DNA of 14,862 bases, taken from contig NW_003157239.1 in assembly GCF_000003605.2 (NCBI RefSeq), positions 9,206-24,067 on the forward strand. The letters run 5' to 3'. Shown piece after piece: positions 1 to 10,700 of this stretch. This stretch comes from Saccoglossus kowalevskii (lineage: Eukaryota > Hemichordata > Enteropneusta > Harrimaniidae). The stretch's first letter is position 1. Each line of letters begins with the position of its first letter. The notes below the pieces were generated by a model. The model searched no databases. It saw only the letters and a list, made by a program, of their open reading frames with translations, and was not told the DNA's origin. The translations under genes and the position numbers were made by a program.

Positions 1-1029
1 TATGGCAACAGGAGTCGGCAATATTGATGTGTTCTCTCCCAAATCAATGTTCATAACAAGTTGAGGTAGAAGTTTATTTTAACGATAACAAGTAATAACT
101 GTATGTAAAATTAAAATGCTGAAACACAATTGATCATAGTTTGATGATACTACCAATTACTACCAGCATATTGATGATTTGTTATTTTGAAGTGAGCTAA
201 TATCAACTAAGCCATTTCCACCACATATTTTAAACTATTTTTAAACTATTTAGGAAAAATAATTCATAGAAAGATTAAATAACAGCAATTTATAAAAAAA
301 ACTAATATTTTGTGAAAAGTGAGCTCAACATACTTCTTCTGAGAATAGAATAACCTTCTTAACAAAAAAGTCTAACCTGTATTGTTTTCGGTGAGCTGTC
401 AAATGTCTGGTCAGCGTATGTTTTACATGTAACTACCATTATTTATCTCCTACATAATTTTGAAATGACGTATTTCCTATTAATTTGTAAGTTGTCAAAA
501 ACGTTTTAGTTATTTTGAATTTCGCTAATGACAACTATGTTGATAACATGGTAACAACATGGTACACTCTTCCGTGGTGTTATTTCGTTATGCAGCTTAA
601 ATTAATTTTAAAAATAGTAAGCGAGGTCGATACAATTATTCCGGGACCAAGGCAGTGAATTACCAGAATAACAAGAACCGGTACGTCTTTGCAGCCTTAT
701 TTTTGAAACCTCTTCACACCAAGCACGAAACATGAAGAAATATTGTTTCAGTTTACTACTAGCTAGATTGTAAATGGCCAATTGACTTTTACCAACAAAT
801 GTACCCTCAGCATCGAGTAATCAATAATTTCTGTACTCATGCGCAGTTCAGAATGACACTAGTTTGTTAAATGTACAATACAATGAGGCCACTTAACTTG
901 CATATATAAATTATTGTAGTAACACATTCATTGCATTACAGACTTACACATACAAATTATATAAATGCAAGTATTATACAACTGTAACCGTAATGAGATA
1001 AGTTACAGCGTGCCGTAAATTTGCGGTAT
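1..1029. other. Upstream non-coding DNA
   Basis: AT-rich sequence with stop codons in all frames and no recognisable domain, tRNA or transposon coding. There is a short direct duplication of TTTAAACTATT at about 229-251. Nothing else is supportable. Confidence 0.5.
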
Positions 1030-1100
1030 CTTACGGGGTATTTTCATCTTACCATATTAGAAAATGCGAATTCTAAATATGGACTGATTACCAGCGTAAG
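1030..1100. repeat. Imperfect inverted repeat / fold-back
   Basis: The inner arms CCATATTAGAA (from 1052) and TTCTAAATATGG (ending 1082) pair around AATGCGAA with one bulge. Outer arms CTTACGGGGTA (1030-1040) and TACCAGCGTAAG (1089-1100) pair again after unequal gaps. It could be a decayed MITE end or chance AT-rich folding. Confidence 0.45.
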
Positions 1101-1247
1101 CGTTCTTTAATAATAAAAAATAAACATGGCTGCCACCAAGGTTTGACCGTACTCCACAAAAAGATGTTCCCTGATTCTGTTTCAATTTTTTTGGATTTCG
1201 ACATTCCCATGATGTATCCTTGGAAGGTACATATGTATAATGTTAAG

Positions 1248-1351
1248 GTTATTATGAGAATACCTCAAAGTTTGCACTCAGACAGGTGCGCGTCGGTCGA
1301 TGCTTCAGCTGCACTGTCTACTTGCATACTTTGAGGTATCCTCGTAATAAC
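1248..1351. repeat. Long hairpin-forming inverted repeat (MITE-like or pre-miRNA-like)
   Basis: The 24-nt arms at 1248-1271 and 1328-1351 are reverse complements apart from two positions; they share AATACCTCAAAGT against ACTTTGAGGTATC. Pairing continues inward: TGCA/TGCA, then AGACA/TGTCT and GTGC/GCAC. This leaves a loop of about 21 nt (1288-1308) and a stem of about 40 bp. Size and shape fit either a tiny fold-back transposon or a microRNA-type precursor. No clear target-site duplication is seen. Confidence 0.7.
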
Positions 1352-2607
1352 TTCATATAATTTATATACTATCCCTCGCTAGAGAATCATAAGTATACGT
1401 TTATTAATGAACAGTTGACACGACATGTGTGAATGTTTAAGAGCTGTATATACAAGTGTACCAAAACCTGATTAAATATGACAATATACCGTCCATCAAC
1501 GTTTTCAGTGCCAAAGTCAACTTTTATCGTGTCTTATTAAATAAAACCCGTTGTTTATTTTTCACATTTTTGTTAAGTTGGCAAACTTATCAAAGACAAT
1601 TTAGAAGAATAGGTAATTTGCACTGGAAAATATAGCAGTTTATATGTTAAATATATGTTTTACAGACTGTTGTACAGCACTTGCAGGGCTGATTTTATTA
1701 ATTCGTTTGGTAAGGTGAACGGCAACAAAGATGGCTGGCTGTCGAATCGCTTGGACGACCATCCACTACATTTATTTTTGTACAATGTTCTAACTCTTAT
1801 GCCAAACGATATTATTACTTTTTTTTCACTCCTCGCGAACAAGTGTGCATACATTTTAAAAATAACTTTAATTGTTTATTTCCTCTCTATTATTAGAGGC
1901 AGGTGTACTATATTTACGTGTATGTAACGAGGGAGGTCACCCACGTATTAACTGCCACATGGCACAGACCATCGTTGATCAAAGTGCTATACGTAACAAA
2001 ACTTACACTGACAATGTGCTCCAGAAACGAGTTTGCATACATGACTATATGCAATCTGCCTCTATTGCCTAAATCAAATTCTTTAGCGTTTTCGGATTAC
2101 TAATCCTTATTTAGTAGTCTATTTTCGCATTCTGGTATGTCTGCTTAAGATCCTAGTTGTTTTCGGTTACAAGTCCTTTTTGTACGTCATGTGCAACGGT
2201 GGATTTACTGGCAACTGAAACTCGTGAAAAAGTGTCCTGTCACTGACATACACCTTAGCAAATAGTCCATGACATATTTCTTAGTCTCAGGAAATTCATT
2301 GGAAGAAACTGTGATTTTTGTCTCATCTTTTAAGACATTTCACGAAGTACAGGTCCTCTCAACCACTTAATTCGTGACAAAAAATCGGCATTCAAAAACT
2401 CCAAATCTCCACACAAAAAAAATCAAATCAACAGGTTGGCTCCCATCGAACTTTAACGTTAACTAGTATACTATACGATGTTAAAATATATAAGTACTGT
2501 GACAATGAATATCGGAAAAATTTCTCAAACAAAATTGTCAATCGCTCCCAAAATCCAATTATGCTGAAAATACTGTGGCAAAAAATCCAAAACAGATCGT
2601 TTTGCGA
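1352..2607. other. Upstream non-coding DNA
   Basis: No coding sequence could be supported on either strand. The open frames around 1655-2100 overlap one another on opposite strands and have no recognisable motif. An acceptor-like TTTTACAG ending at 1664 and a GTAAGG at 1710-1715 could delimit a short spliced segment, but nothing shows coding constraint. Confidence 0.5.
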
Positions 2608-2608
2608 T

Positions 2609-2615
2609 TTGTAAA
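2609..2615 (+). repeat. Left target-site duplication, TTGTAAA
   Basis: This 7-bp direct repeat matches 2981-2987 exactly and abuts the inverted-repeat element. An 8-bp version (2608-2615 against 2980-2987) has one mismatch. Confidence 0.55.
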
Positions 2616-2980
2616 TAGGTGATTTTCCGTACAATTGCGAGATCTCGCGAGATGCATGAAAGACGCTCGTCGAACGTCTGCCGCAAAAATCGAACGATTT
2701 GATTTTGAACTAGAATTTCTTTATTTCGCAGCTTACATTGACCGGCCGATCTTCGACAGAGGAATATTGCTTCCGAATACCCTTACTTAATCGAAATTGC
2801 CTATCATCAAATGTGGACAGCACATTATTAAACATGGAAATGTCCCCGAAATACTTTCGCGTTTGTCGAATCCCACGTGATGTTTGACGCGACTACGACG
2901 CTATGACCTTTGTTTGTCCTGTTTTTACGTTCGATTTCACGCATAACGCGTGATTCTCGCAGTGTACGGAAAATGGTCTA
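2616..2980. mobile_element. Non-autonomous DNA transposon (MITE-like), CpG-rich
   Basis: The element begins TAGGTGATTTTCCGTACA and ends with the complementary TGTACGGAAAATGGTCTA. Terminal inverted repeats extend inward about 54-62 bp (2616-2677 against 2927-2980), sharing GCGAGA, CGCG, ATGC-TGAAA and TCGAACGT blocks with small gaps. TTGTAAA flanks both sides (2609-2615 and 2981-2987), a probable target-site duplication; a TA duplication is an alternative reading. The interior is much richer in CpG than the flanks and has no transposase frame. The TAG ends and 7-8 bp duplication resemble hAT or P-type elements, but the superfamily is uncertain. Confidence 0.75.
2643..2652. promoter_or_regulatory. 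TCTCGCGAGA palindrome
   Basis: A perfect 10-bp palindrome inside the left arm of the MITE-like element. The identical sequence is a known vertebrate CpG-promoter element (bound by BANP/Kaiso-type factors). Activity here is only a possibility; the right arm carries a decayed version. Confidence 0.3.
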
Positions 2981-2987
2981 TTGTAAA
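2981..2987 (+). repeat. Right target-site duplication, TTGTAAA
   Basis: Second copy of the 7-bp direct repeat, immediately after the right terminal inverted repeat. Confidence 0.55.
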
Positions 2988-4641
2988 CCTGGTGCTTTGT
3001 TAATTTAAAGCTGAACAATAAATTTGTTTTGAAATTCGCACCCTCCTCATATTTGTGTGTCAATTCATGAGTGCAATTTCCTCTTTAGAATGATTTTCGG
3101 CAGCGAAATGAATGCGTTTCGAGATTATTGTATAATCATACAGATTCATTACATCTAGTGTTGTCCTTAAATCTGTTTTATTAAAGTGCATCGTTCGCTG
3201 GTGTTGATTGCAATCCGCGAGTATTTGAGGCTAAAAAACAAATGCATAAAAATGACACAAATGACGCACACATTTTCCCTGCCAGGATCTATTTCAAATA
3301 TTGTATCACATTCCAACATGGTCGTTGGTTCTTTAAAGAATGTTTACATGATAGTTAATTAATAATTAATTAATGTCAGTGGAATAAAGGAAAGGGCTTG
3401 TATGGCTTATTTAAGCTGTCTATAAGACATAAACAACATTCAAAAGACAATCTCTATAAACAGGTGATTTAAAGGCTGCATCAAATACATTTTGAAATCT
3501 TAACACAAATGTATCAGCATGCTGTTCTCGGCATTCATCAACAACATTCATTTTCTTTAGTGTAATAAATACCTTTCATATTAAAGTGGAGAGTTCTGGA
3601 GGATAGTTTAAAGTGTCAGCTAAAACTACAAAGCTAATTATAATATTCCTGCAGCCTAAGTTCGTTTCACGCATGTCTATTAATCGTCGCACATTGTAAA
3701 AACACGCGGATTGAATGACACCCAAATTAATAATTATGATACATTCCTTAAATTACTTGTTGGATCAACGTGAACATACTATGTGAGTATATGAAGGAAA
3801 CCGAACGTGAATAACTTATAATAACGTATATAATATAATACGTCGCTCTATTGTACAGTGAATGTGCGATCAAAATGTACGATTTATGTGCTTTTATTTT
3901 TCTCATACAACAGCTAAGTAACGAAGAGCAAATATCTTGTAAACCTAGAAAGCGCCATCAACTGTGCATTAAGCACTGATCGAAACATATGTTCTGAGCA
4001 TAGATGCCCATTATGTGATTGCCGTCTAACGTTTTATATATACAGTAGGTTATATCTTAGAAATGTGAGTACAAATAAGTATCCTAACATGTGTTCATAA
4101 TACAATTTTTGCTTATATTTTTGTCGTATTCCATTACATTAATCGGTTTCTACTCTCCAAATTTATTGATCAGTGCGAGTCAGTTAACGCGTATTATTTG
4201 TTGCTATACACAGTTTGCAACAATTATACTAATTAAATCAATTACATGATTGTATCGTGTCTGACTCTTTTTCAATAACGTATTTAAGTGATTGTTCTAA
4301 ATTACCTGCCATTACTTATACACTGATCGACAGCGTTACGCGATGTTGTTACTGTGCTATTTAGTCTAGGTAACAGTGTTCTCACAGACTGTGGTGTTGG
4401 CAACGGTACATACGGTATGCTGTTGCGCTAATAACGAATGATATATGAATAACATGTCGTACGTTGGTATGCAAGTGACCGTGTTTTAATTCGCAGTGAT
4501 AGTGTCTCAGTGATTTTACATTATTCGCTTTAAGAAACACATCTCTGTGAAGCAAAGAAGATGAATGTCACACACGTATACGCCTTTAGAATATATATCA
4601 TTTAACACAATATTAATATCGTTTTTATTCTTTTCATACAG
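2988..4641. other. Upstream and probable promoter/5' UTR region
   Basis: This stretch leads into exon 1 and must contain the promoter if the gene start is correct, but no core promoter can be assigned with confidence. TTAATTAATAATTAATTAA at 3355-3373 is a perfect 19-nt palindrome. Two upstream ATGs at 4561 (15-codon reading frame ending 4605) and 4565 (frame running past the main ATG to 4750) would hamper translation unless removed by splicing to 4642. Confidence 0.45.
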
Positions 4642-4723
4642 ACGTGTACACTACTTTAGAGTACGTTTTACCTTACCTCAGTATGACATTTTTACGTGCG
4701 GCAGTTATAATAATACTGTTCAG
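4642..4723 (+). CDS. Exon 1: 5' UTR end and signal peptide (coding from 4683)
   Basis: Coding part 4683-4723: 13 codons plus two bases, reading M-T-F-L-R-A-A-V-I-I-I-L-F, a short signal peptide with a positive n-region residue and a hydrophobic core. It was chosen because the CAG/GTAAGA donor leaves phase 2, exactly what exon 2 needs (AG + T = Ser14), and the ATG has A at -3. A pyrimidine-rich stretch ending in ATACAG at 4641 looks like an acceptor, so the transcribed exon may begin at 4642 with a 5' UTR intron upstream. The frame is open back through 4642 to 4617, so a longer N-terminus supplied by another exon cannot be excluded. The signal peptide is on the short side. Confidence 0.6.
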
Positions 4724-7700
4724 GTAAGACGTAAGGCCAACAAACATTAATATTGCATGTTTCTCGTCCAACAATGACTTATTCGTATTTATAATTGACA
4801 TATAACTAATATGATAGCATGTCATCTTTACGAGAACCATCTAGACATTACATTAAATTATTCAGTTTTATTCTGCACACTGTTTCTGTGTTGATGACTA
4901 TAGACACATACTTTTGTAGAATATATTAGTTATCAGTATTCGTATAAAATATTCAACTTTGTCGTTTTCATCGTAACATTTCCAACTTTACGACAGACGA
5001 ACTGATAAAATAAAGATGAAGTGCATGCATTCTGGCATTTTATTATATGTCTGTCATCGTATTCTCATAAGTTACAGCGTTGTAATTGGCACTGTAGCAG
5101 TGGCAGTAAATACAACTCAACCCAATAGAGTGAAATTTGTGAGCGGGGAGTACATCAAATGCAGGATATTTGAGATGGTATTTCTCTGCTAGATCGTGTT
5201 GACACCATTGACAAATTTTATCGTACGAATGTCTGGCATTTAAATTCTTAATAAGCAAATCATTGACAAAATATTGTTTTATGTGGTATATAATACAGTA
5301 AAAATAAAACAGTTGACCAAAATTCTAAAATTTGTGAAATATTCAATTGACTTAACTTTTTGAACATAACATTTTCGTGTCCATAGAAACACTATGCAGA
5401 TCCTAACTATTCATTTATAATTATTCCCAAAAGTTTTGATTCCGTGGAAACCATGTCCACAATAATTCCGAAATTTACGTTTTCATGGTAACTTTACCCA
5501 TATCTGTACCAGAATTTGAGGAAATATCATCCACAACACAAAATGTTAAATAATAAAACAAATTCAGATAGTAAAATTATACATACGTCTTTTATTTTGT
5601 TTAAATCGAGAACGTCCACATCCGTATAGATAGTATTCGAATAAATTATGTTTGTTTATATACATAAACTAGTGTAATTGAGTACACACATATTATAAAG
5701 ATAAAAAAGAAAAAATGTTGTTGCCGGTAGACGATCCATGGTTACATTTTAAATATTTTCTGAAATTAAATGAAATGAATATTTCTATATGTCTTCTGCT
5801 TTGTTTTAGGCTGATATTTATATTTATGTACTGTTATTTATATTTATATACTGTTATTTATATTTATATACTGTTATTTATATTTATGTACTGTTATTTA
5901 TATTTATGTACTGTGTATACTGTTGTAGTGCAGACATGCTGTATTGTATTGAATTTTTTTTCAAATTAAATGCACTAGCATTACTGTGAATTATTTTCGT
6001 TCATTCACAAACAACATAGTTTAAATATATTATACGATTTGAGTTTTAGTGTGCACAAAATTGTGCATTCTTTTCAAGGTACTGTGTATACTGTTGTACT
6101 GCAGACATGCTGTATTGTATTGAATTTTTTTTCAAATTAAATGCACTAGCATTACTGTGAATTATGTTCGTTCATTCGCAAACAACATAGTTTAAATATA
6201 TTATACGATTTGAGTTTTAGTGTGCACAAAATTGTGCATTCTTTTCAAGGTTCAGCCTAAACTCAGCAGCCCACTGTAACTTTGTGTTGTGAAATGTACG
6301 AGTTACATTCTGAAAGATGTAAAGACTGATACATTCCACGTCAACTAATGTTTCGATTTGTAATGACGACCCTAGAACAATGTCGTCGTAATTTGCTGCA
6401 GTAATTATGAAAACGTAATTTGATCAAATTATTCCTAGTTTTCATGTAACAAATTCAAACAAAAAAAATCTCGTGTTTCATGAAGGTAAATGACAAATCC
6501 TCGTATATCCTCTTAAATATATCGAATTACATTTACACTAATTGCTAACCCTACAACTTGATATTCACAATTGTGTTGTTGGTGTGCCAGCATTCAATCA
6601 AATAAGAGCAATATGTTTATCGTCTATACGTACGGTTACAGGCGTGCGACCATTTCATCAATATGAATATGGTAGTTTGAAATAAACTCACTAACGCTTT
6701 GTACATTGAAACTACAAGCATCCATACACACACACCAGGTATGTTCTACCGAAGAAGTTTGGGTGAATGAATGATCTACTTATTACAGCCACAATACAGC
6801 ATGTTCCCTTCATGTTTGTGTAATTCAAGTATCAATTAAAATGTCAATGTTTTATTTTACATAGTCACATGACACGAATGGATGATGTCACATCACCAGT
6901 GGCGATGGACACCGCAAAGGAACCGGAAATAACAAATTTGAGCAACGTGTTAGGAGCTGACTATGATAAACAATTCAGACCGAATTTTCACGGTAAGCTT
7001 AAATCATTCAGTTGATTTACTTTTGTATTTGCCACTTCGTAAGTGTTACATGCAAAGGTCATGTGTTCACATCAATGGGAACAACAACGTTTACATTTAG
7101 TATCATTAAATATTCATTAGTGTTTTCACCAAAAAAAAATAATATACAACTGTATGTATTTAACTAATAGTTATTATTCCAAGAACAGTCATGACAATTT
7201 GGAATTTTAGTCGAGACATTACACGTTTAGCCGTCGATATTTCGCATACAATATTATACTCAAATTATAATAGCCATATTAAACCAGGGTAACCAATGTA
7301 TCTCATTCTACTTAATAGAGTAATCTTTCTGAAAATGTATCAATTGCAATATTGGCGTAGAAAATATATTGGTGAAAACATATGTGTCACACAGTGTATA
7401 TTTATTGATTCAGCCATTATCTTAATTGCTCTCGTAAATCTACACAGCATGCAGGTAGCATAGTTCTAATTTTGACGACGAAATAAATTAGTTGAAATGA
7501 AATAATTCCATTTATTTTTTATCATCATTTAAAACACTGGCACAAACAATGATGGTAACAATATTCAGAGTTACAGTAATAAATGCAGCTTTTTGAGAAA
7601 GAAAGAAAGAATGGAATATACTAACTCAGCCTGTACATAAAATATATCCATCTATTGTTACGTCCTATTTAGCATAATAGTCTATTGTGCGTGAGTACAG

Positions 7701-10700
7701 TCACATCTCAAAAAAACGCAGGGTCTTGTTTTCAGGAACATAGCAAAGAATGCTTTGATGTATATAAATAATCCAACGGTCATGTTTATGGGAATACTTT
7801 TTCAAGGTTGTTTAAATAACGACTTATTATCGTAAAAGGCGTGTTCCATTGTTGCATTCATACGTCGGACCTAATATCGAATATGAAACAGTGTAACTTC
7901 CACTGTCATCTAAATAAGAAAATATCTACAATTTCAATTTTATGATTTTCATATTTTAAAGTAGTAAAAACTCAGAGACTGATTGTAAATACACCCAATA
8001 ACTGATCACTTGTTACATATATTTGTTTGTAAGTTTTGCGTTTAGTTTACTATCATGATGTTGCCTGGCTGGACATTGGCCGGGGTAAGTTGAATTTGGG
8101 ATATGAAACTTTATTAGTGATTTACCTACTGGAATCATAACGTAGGCATAAAACAGTAGACTCAGTAAATCAGGGAAGTCGAATACAAAAGTGTGTTGCG
8201 TTTCATGATCTAGAGCGTAACAATGTGAATGAATTTATTATTGGTTGGAGGTTAAACAGAGCATCTCCGGAAGTCACGTGTTCACCTTGAGATCAATCGT
8301 CCTCACGCAAAATATTAAAACATACTCTACTTAGGCCAGAAATGGATATGCTGATGCAACGGATGAGTAGCCAATCAATTTTACTTGATCTCAGATTGGT
8401 AACATATTGACACAGTTGTAACACAGAGCAATTGTACTGCTAAAATAATGAATTTCAGAAATTCACGCTCACAAATGCATTTTCTTACAGTCAGCACACA
8501 CGCTTAATGAAAAACATAATAGCATAATATTAGGAAAATAAAGTTATATTATATAACAGATAAACAAGTGTCAGTCTATTTTTCATGTCTCTTAGCAATT
8601 AATCGAACAAATAAAACATATGTGCAAAACAGAATCAAACTTTTTTGATATTTCATGTTCTTCCATATTCAAATGTTACTTAATTATGTTTTATAAACAT
8701 AATCTTTCATTGTGATTACGGCTTTAAATAGTATAATTTAGGTATCAAGTGAAAGGTCGTAATGTTGTTCTAAAATAAGCATCTCAAACAGATTATATAG
8801 TTCCAACACACTAATAATTAGCAATATTTCAAAATTATAAATAAAAATATTTTAAATGTATATGTACTGGTATTAATTTTGCGATAACTAAAACCATAGA
8901 AAAAACTGTATCTGTTTATGCTGCAGCTCTGGTTACGACCAAGGACAGATGGTTGCAATGTACGTTCTTGAAAAATATGAATATGATTCTGTTTCTCACA
9001 ATAAACAAATAAATACATGGTCTAATAGATTTACAAGTAATATGGTAGCATAGAACAAAGTCATGTTATCACTGATCGTGTCGGTGATATATATTATCTT
9101 TGTTAGAGTTTTAATGAAGCCATACATTAACAGAATGGCGTGGTAAGGATTTTCGATTAATGAGATATCGATTTCACGTCAACATTCATGTTCTCTGCAA
9201 AGAGATTCCTCTGGAATTCAAATAACCGCGACAGGCTCATAACGAACAATTAAACATGCAAAACGAGAACATAACTTACGACCACGGCAATGTGACATGC
9301 CACTGTATCTGCACAAAACAGTTACAAATAGCGTGTGATGTACGCGCATTCACAGTTGCAAACTATTTTTTGTAGTATCACTCAAATAATTACACTAGTA
9401 CAAAGCCATCTGTGAATATATATATGTCAAACATAATTTCCGAATGTGGTTTTTACTTGTCCAACGTTTGATTAGAGAATATTCAAAAAATAAGGCAAAC
9501 CTATAACAACTAAATAATTACTGGATAACAAGGGAAATCCCCAGCACCTAGTATAAAGCAAGAAATCCACATAACTATGCTGTTACTGACATGCTCGCAG
9601 AATAACAGTAGTTGTACCACCTGTTTAAAAGGCCTTCCACTAGCCAAAAAAGCAGGGTGATGAATATTGATTGATTGATCCATATGAAGCTTGTGTATGA
9701 TATACGTGACAAATGTACTCAATTCACGCATTGCGTAATAAACGTGCTAGCACTTCTATAGCACATTCCATTTGAAACCATTTTTAATCACAGAATGTTG
9801 TTTGTATATAAATTCACGAGAAGAAGAGGTAAATGCAAAATTTATTCTGATCCTAGCTTAACGTTTTTTTGGAATCTAATTTGCATTATATATACATATA
9901 TATAAAATGTTGTAGGACTCGGTAACAGTAGTTATCCCGATCATTTATTTTGCCTGTTCCTTGTTTAACCAAAAGCTGTATGTATGTCTACCCTAAATAG
10001 AATGCTACTGTTGATGTATTCGTCCTACATTTATTCAATGCGTGTTTCGAATCGTATGAACCAATTCAAGTTAATGTACGTATTGAGATTTGTGAGAGAA
10101 AATAATTGAATACTAACAGTTTATTCACTCATCCCCAGGAGCAGCAGTTGTTGTAACAACCAGCGTGCATATTAATAGCTTCCACGCAACAGCAGGAACG
10201 GAAATGGTGAGTAAATATGAGATACTAATAAGGAATCCTTAAATAACATACCAAAATCTACACATTACATCTCATAATATGTGTCAATTGCATTTTTGCA
10301 TGCAGTGCGACAAGTATACTTAATACATACATTGCACTTTGCCACTTAAACCATATCTAAACTACATTAAATATATCAGATGTTTGGGACTACGCATGGC
10401 ATCGATGATGTTGGTAAAATAAATAAATTATCAGCCAGTGTGCGAAATACCAGTTTAGCGCATGGGTCTATCTGATTTGTTTTTTGCTTTAACCTCAATA
10501 CAAAAACAGGTCAGCGTATTATATTTCTGTTTTATTTACAATACTTTACTAAACCTCAAGTAGCTCGAATTTTGCTTCAAACTAAACATAAATGCAGTCG
10601 GAGTATTTTCGCAAGACTGCCATGAAAACGTTCTGAATGATTGAGAGTGTAAAGCGGAATTAAAATTACAATACAATAATTAGACGTTGTTACTGTGTCT

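Larger units (their letters stand above)
4724..6864 (+). other. Intron 1 (2141 bp)
   Basis: GTAAGA to ACATAG, phase 2. It contains the 20-bp tandem array and the 171-bp tandem duplication listed separately; the rest is AT-rich sequence without recognisable genes. Confidence 0.6.

Noticed and set aside
62-69. TGAGGTAG, identical to the let-7 microRNA seed
   Set aside because: No complementary arm exists within 80 nt on either side, so no precursor hairpin forms; an 8-mer is expected by chance.
1655-1927. 90-residue + strand frame with an opposite-strand frame over the same DNA
   Set aside because: Neither translation shows a recognisable domain; the overlap suggests chance openness.
3874-3958. 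ATG followed by a hydrophobic stretch (MYDLCAFIFLIQ) as an alternative signal-peptide exon
   Set aside because: The only nearby donor in frame gives phase 1, which does not fit exon 2 (needs phase 2), and the donor is weak.
5043-5258. Minus-strand 71-residue frame with several Cys and His (CQWCQH, CIYCHC)
   Set aside because: Spacing fits no zinc-finger pattern I know, there is no homologous context, and it lies in intron 1.
5715-5969. 84-residue frame rich in Tyr, Leu and Ile
   Set aside because: Produced by the 20-bp tandem repeat; no real protein features.
8045-8084. Exon-like segment with a strong GTAAGT donor in intron 2
   Set aside because: 40 bp long, so inclusion between phase-1 exons breaks the frame; no family match. 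A poison exon remains conceivable but unsupported.
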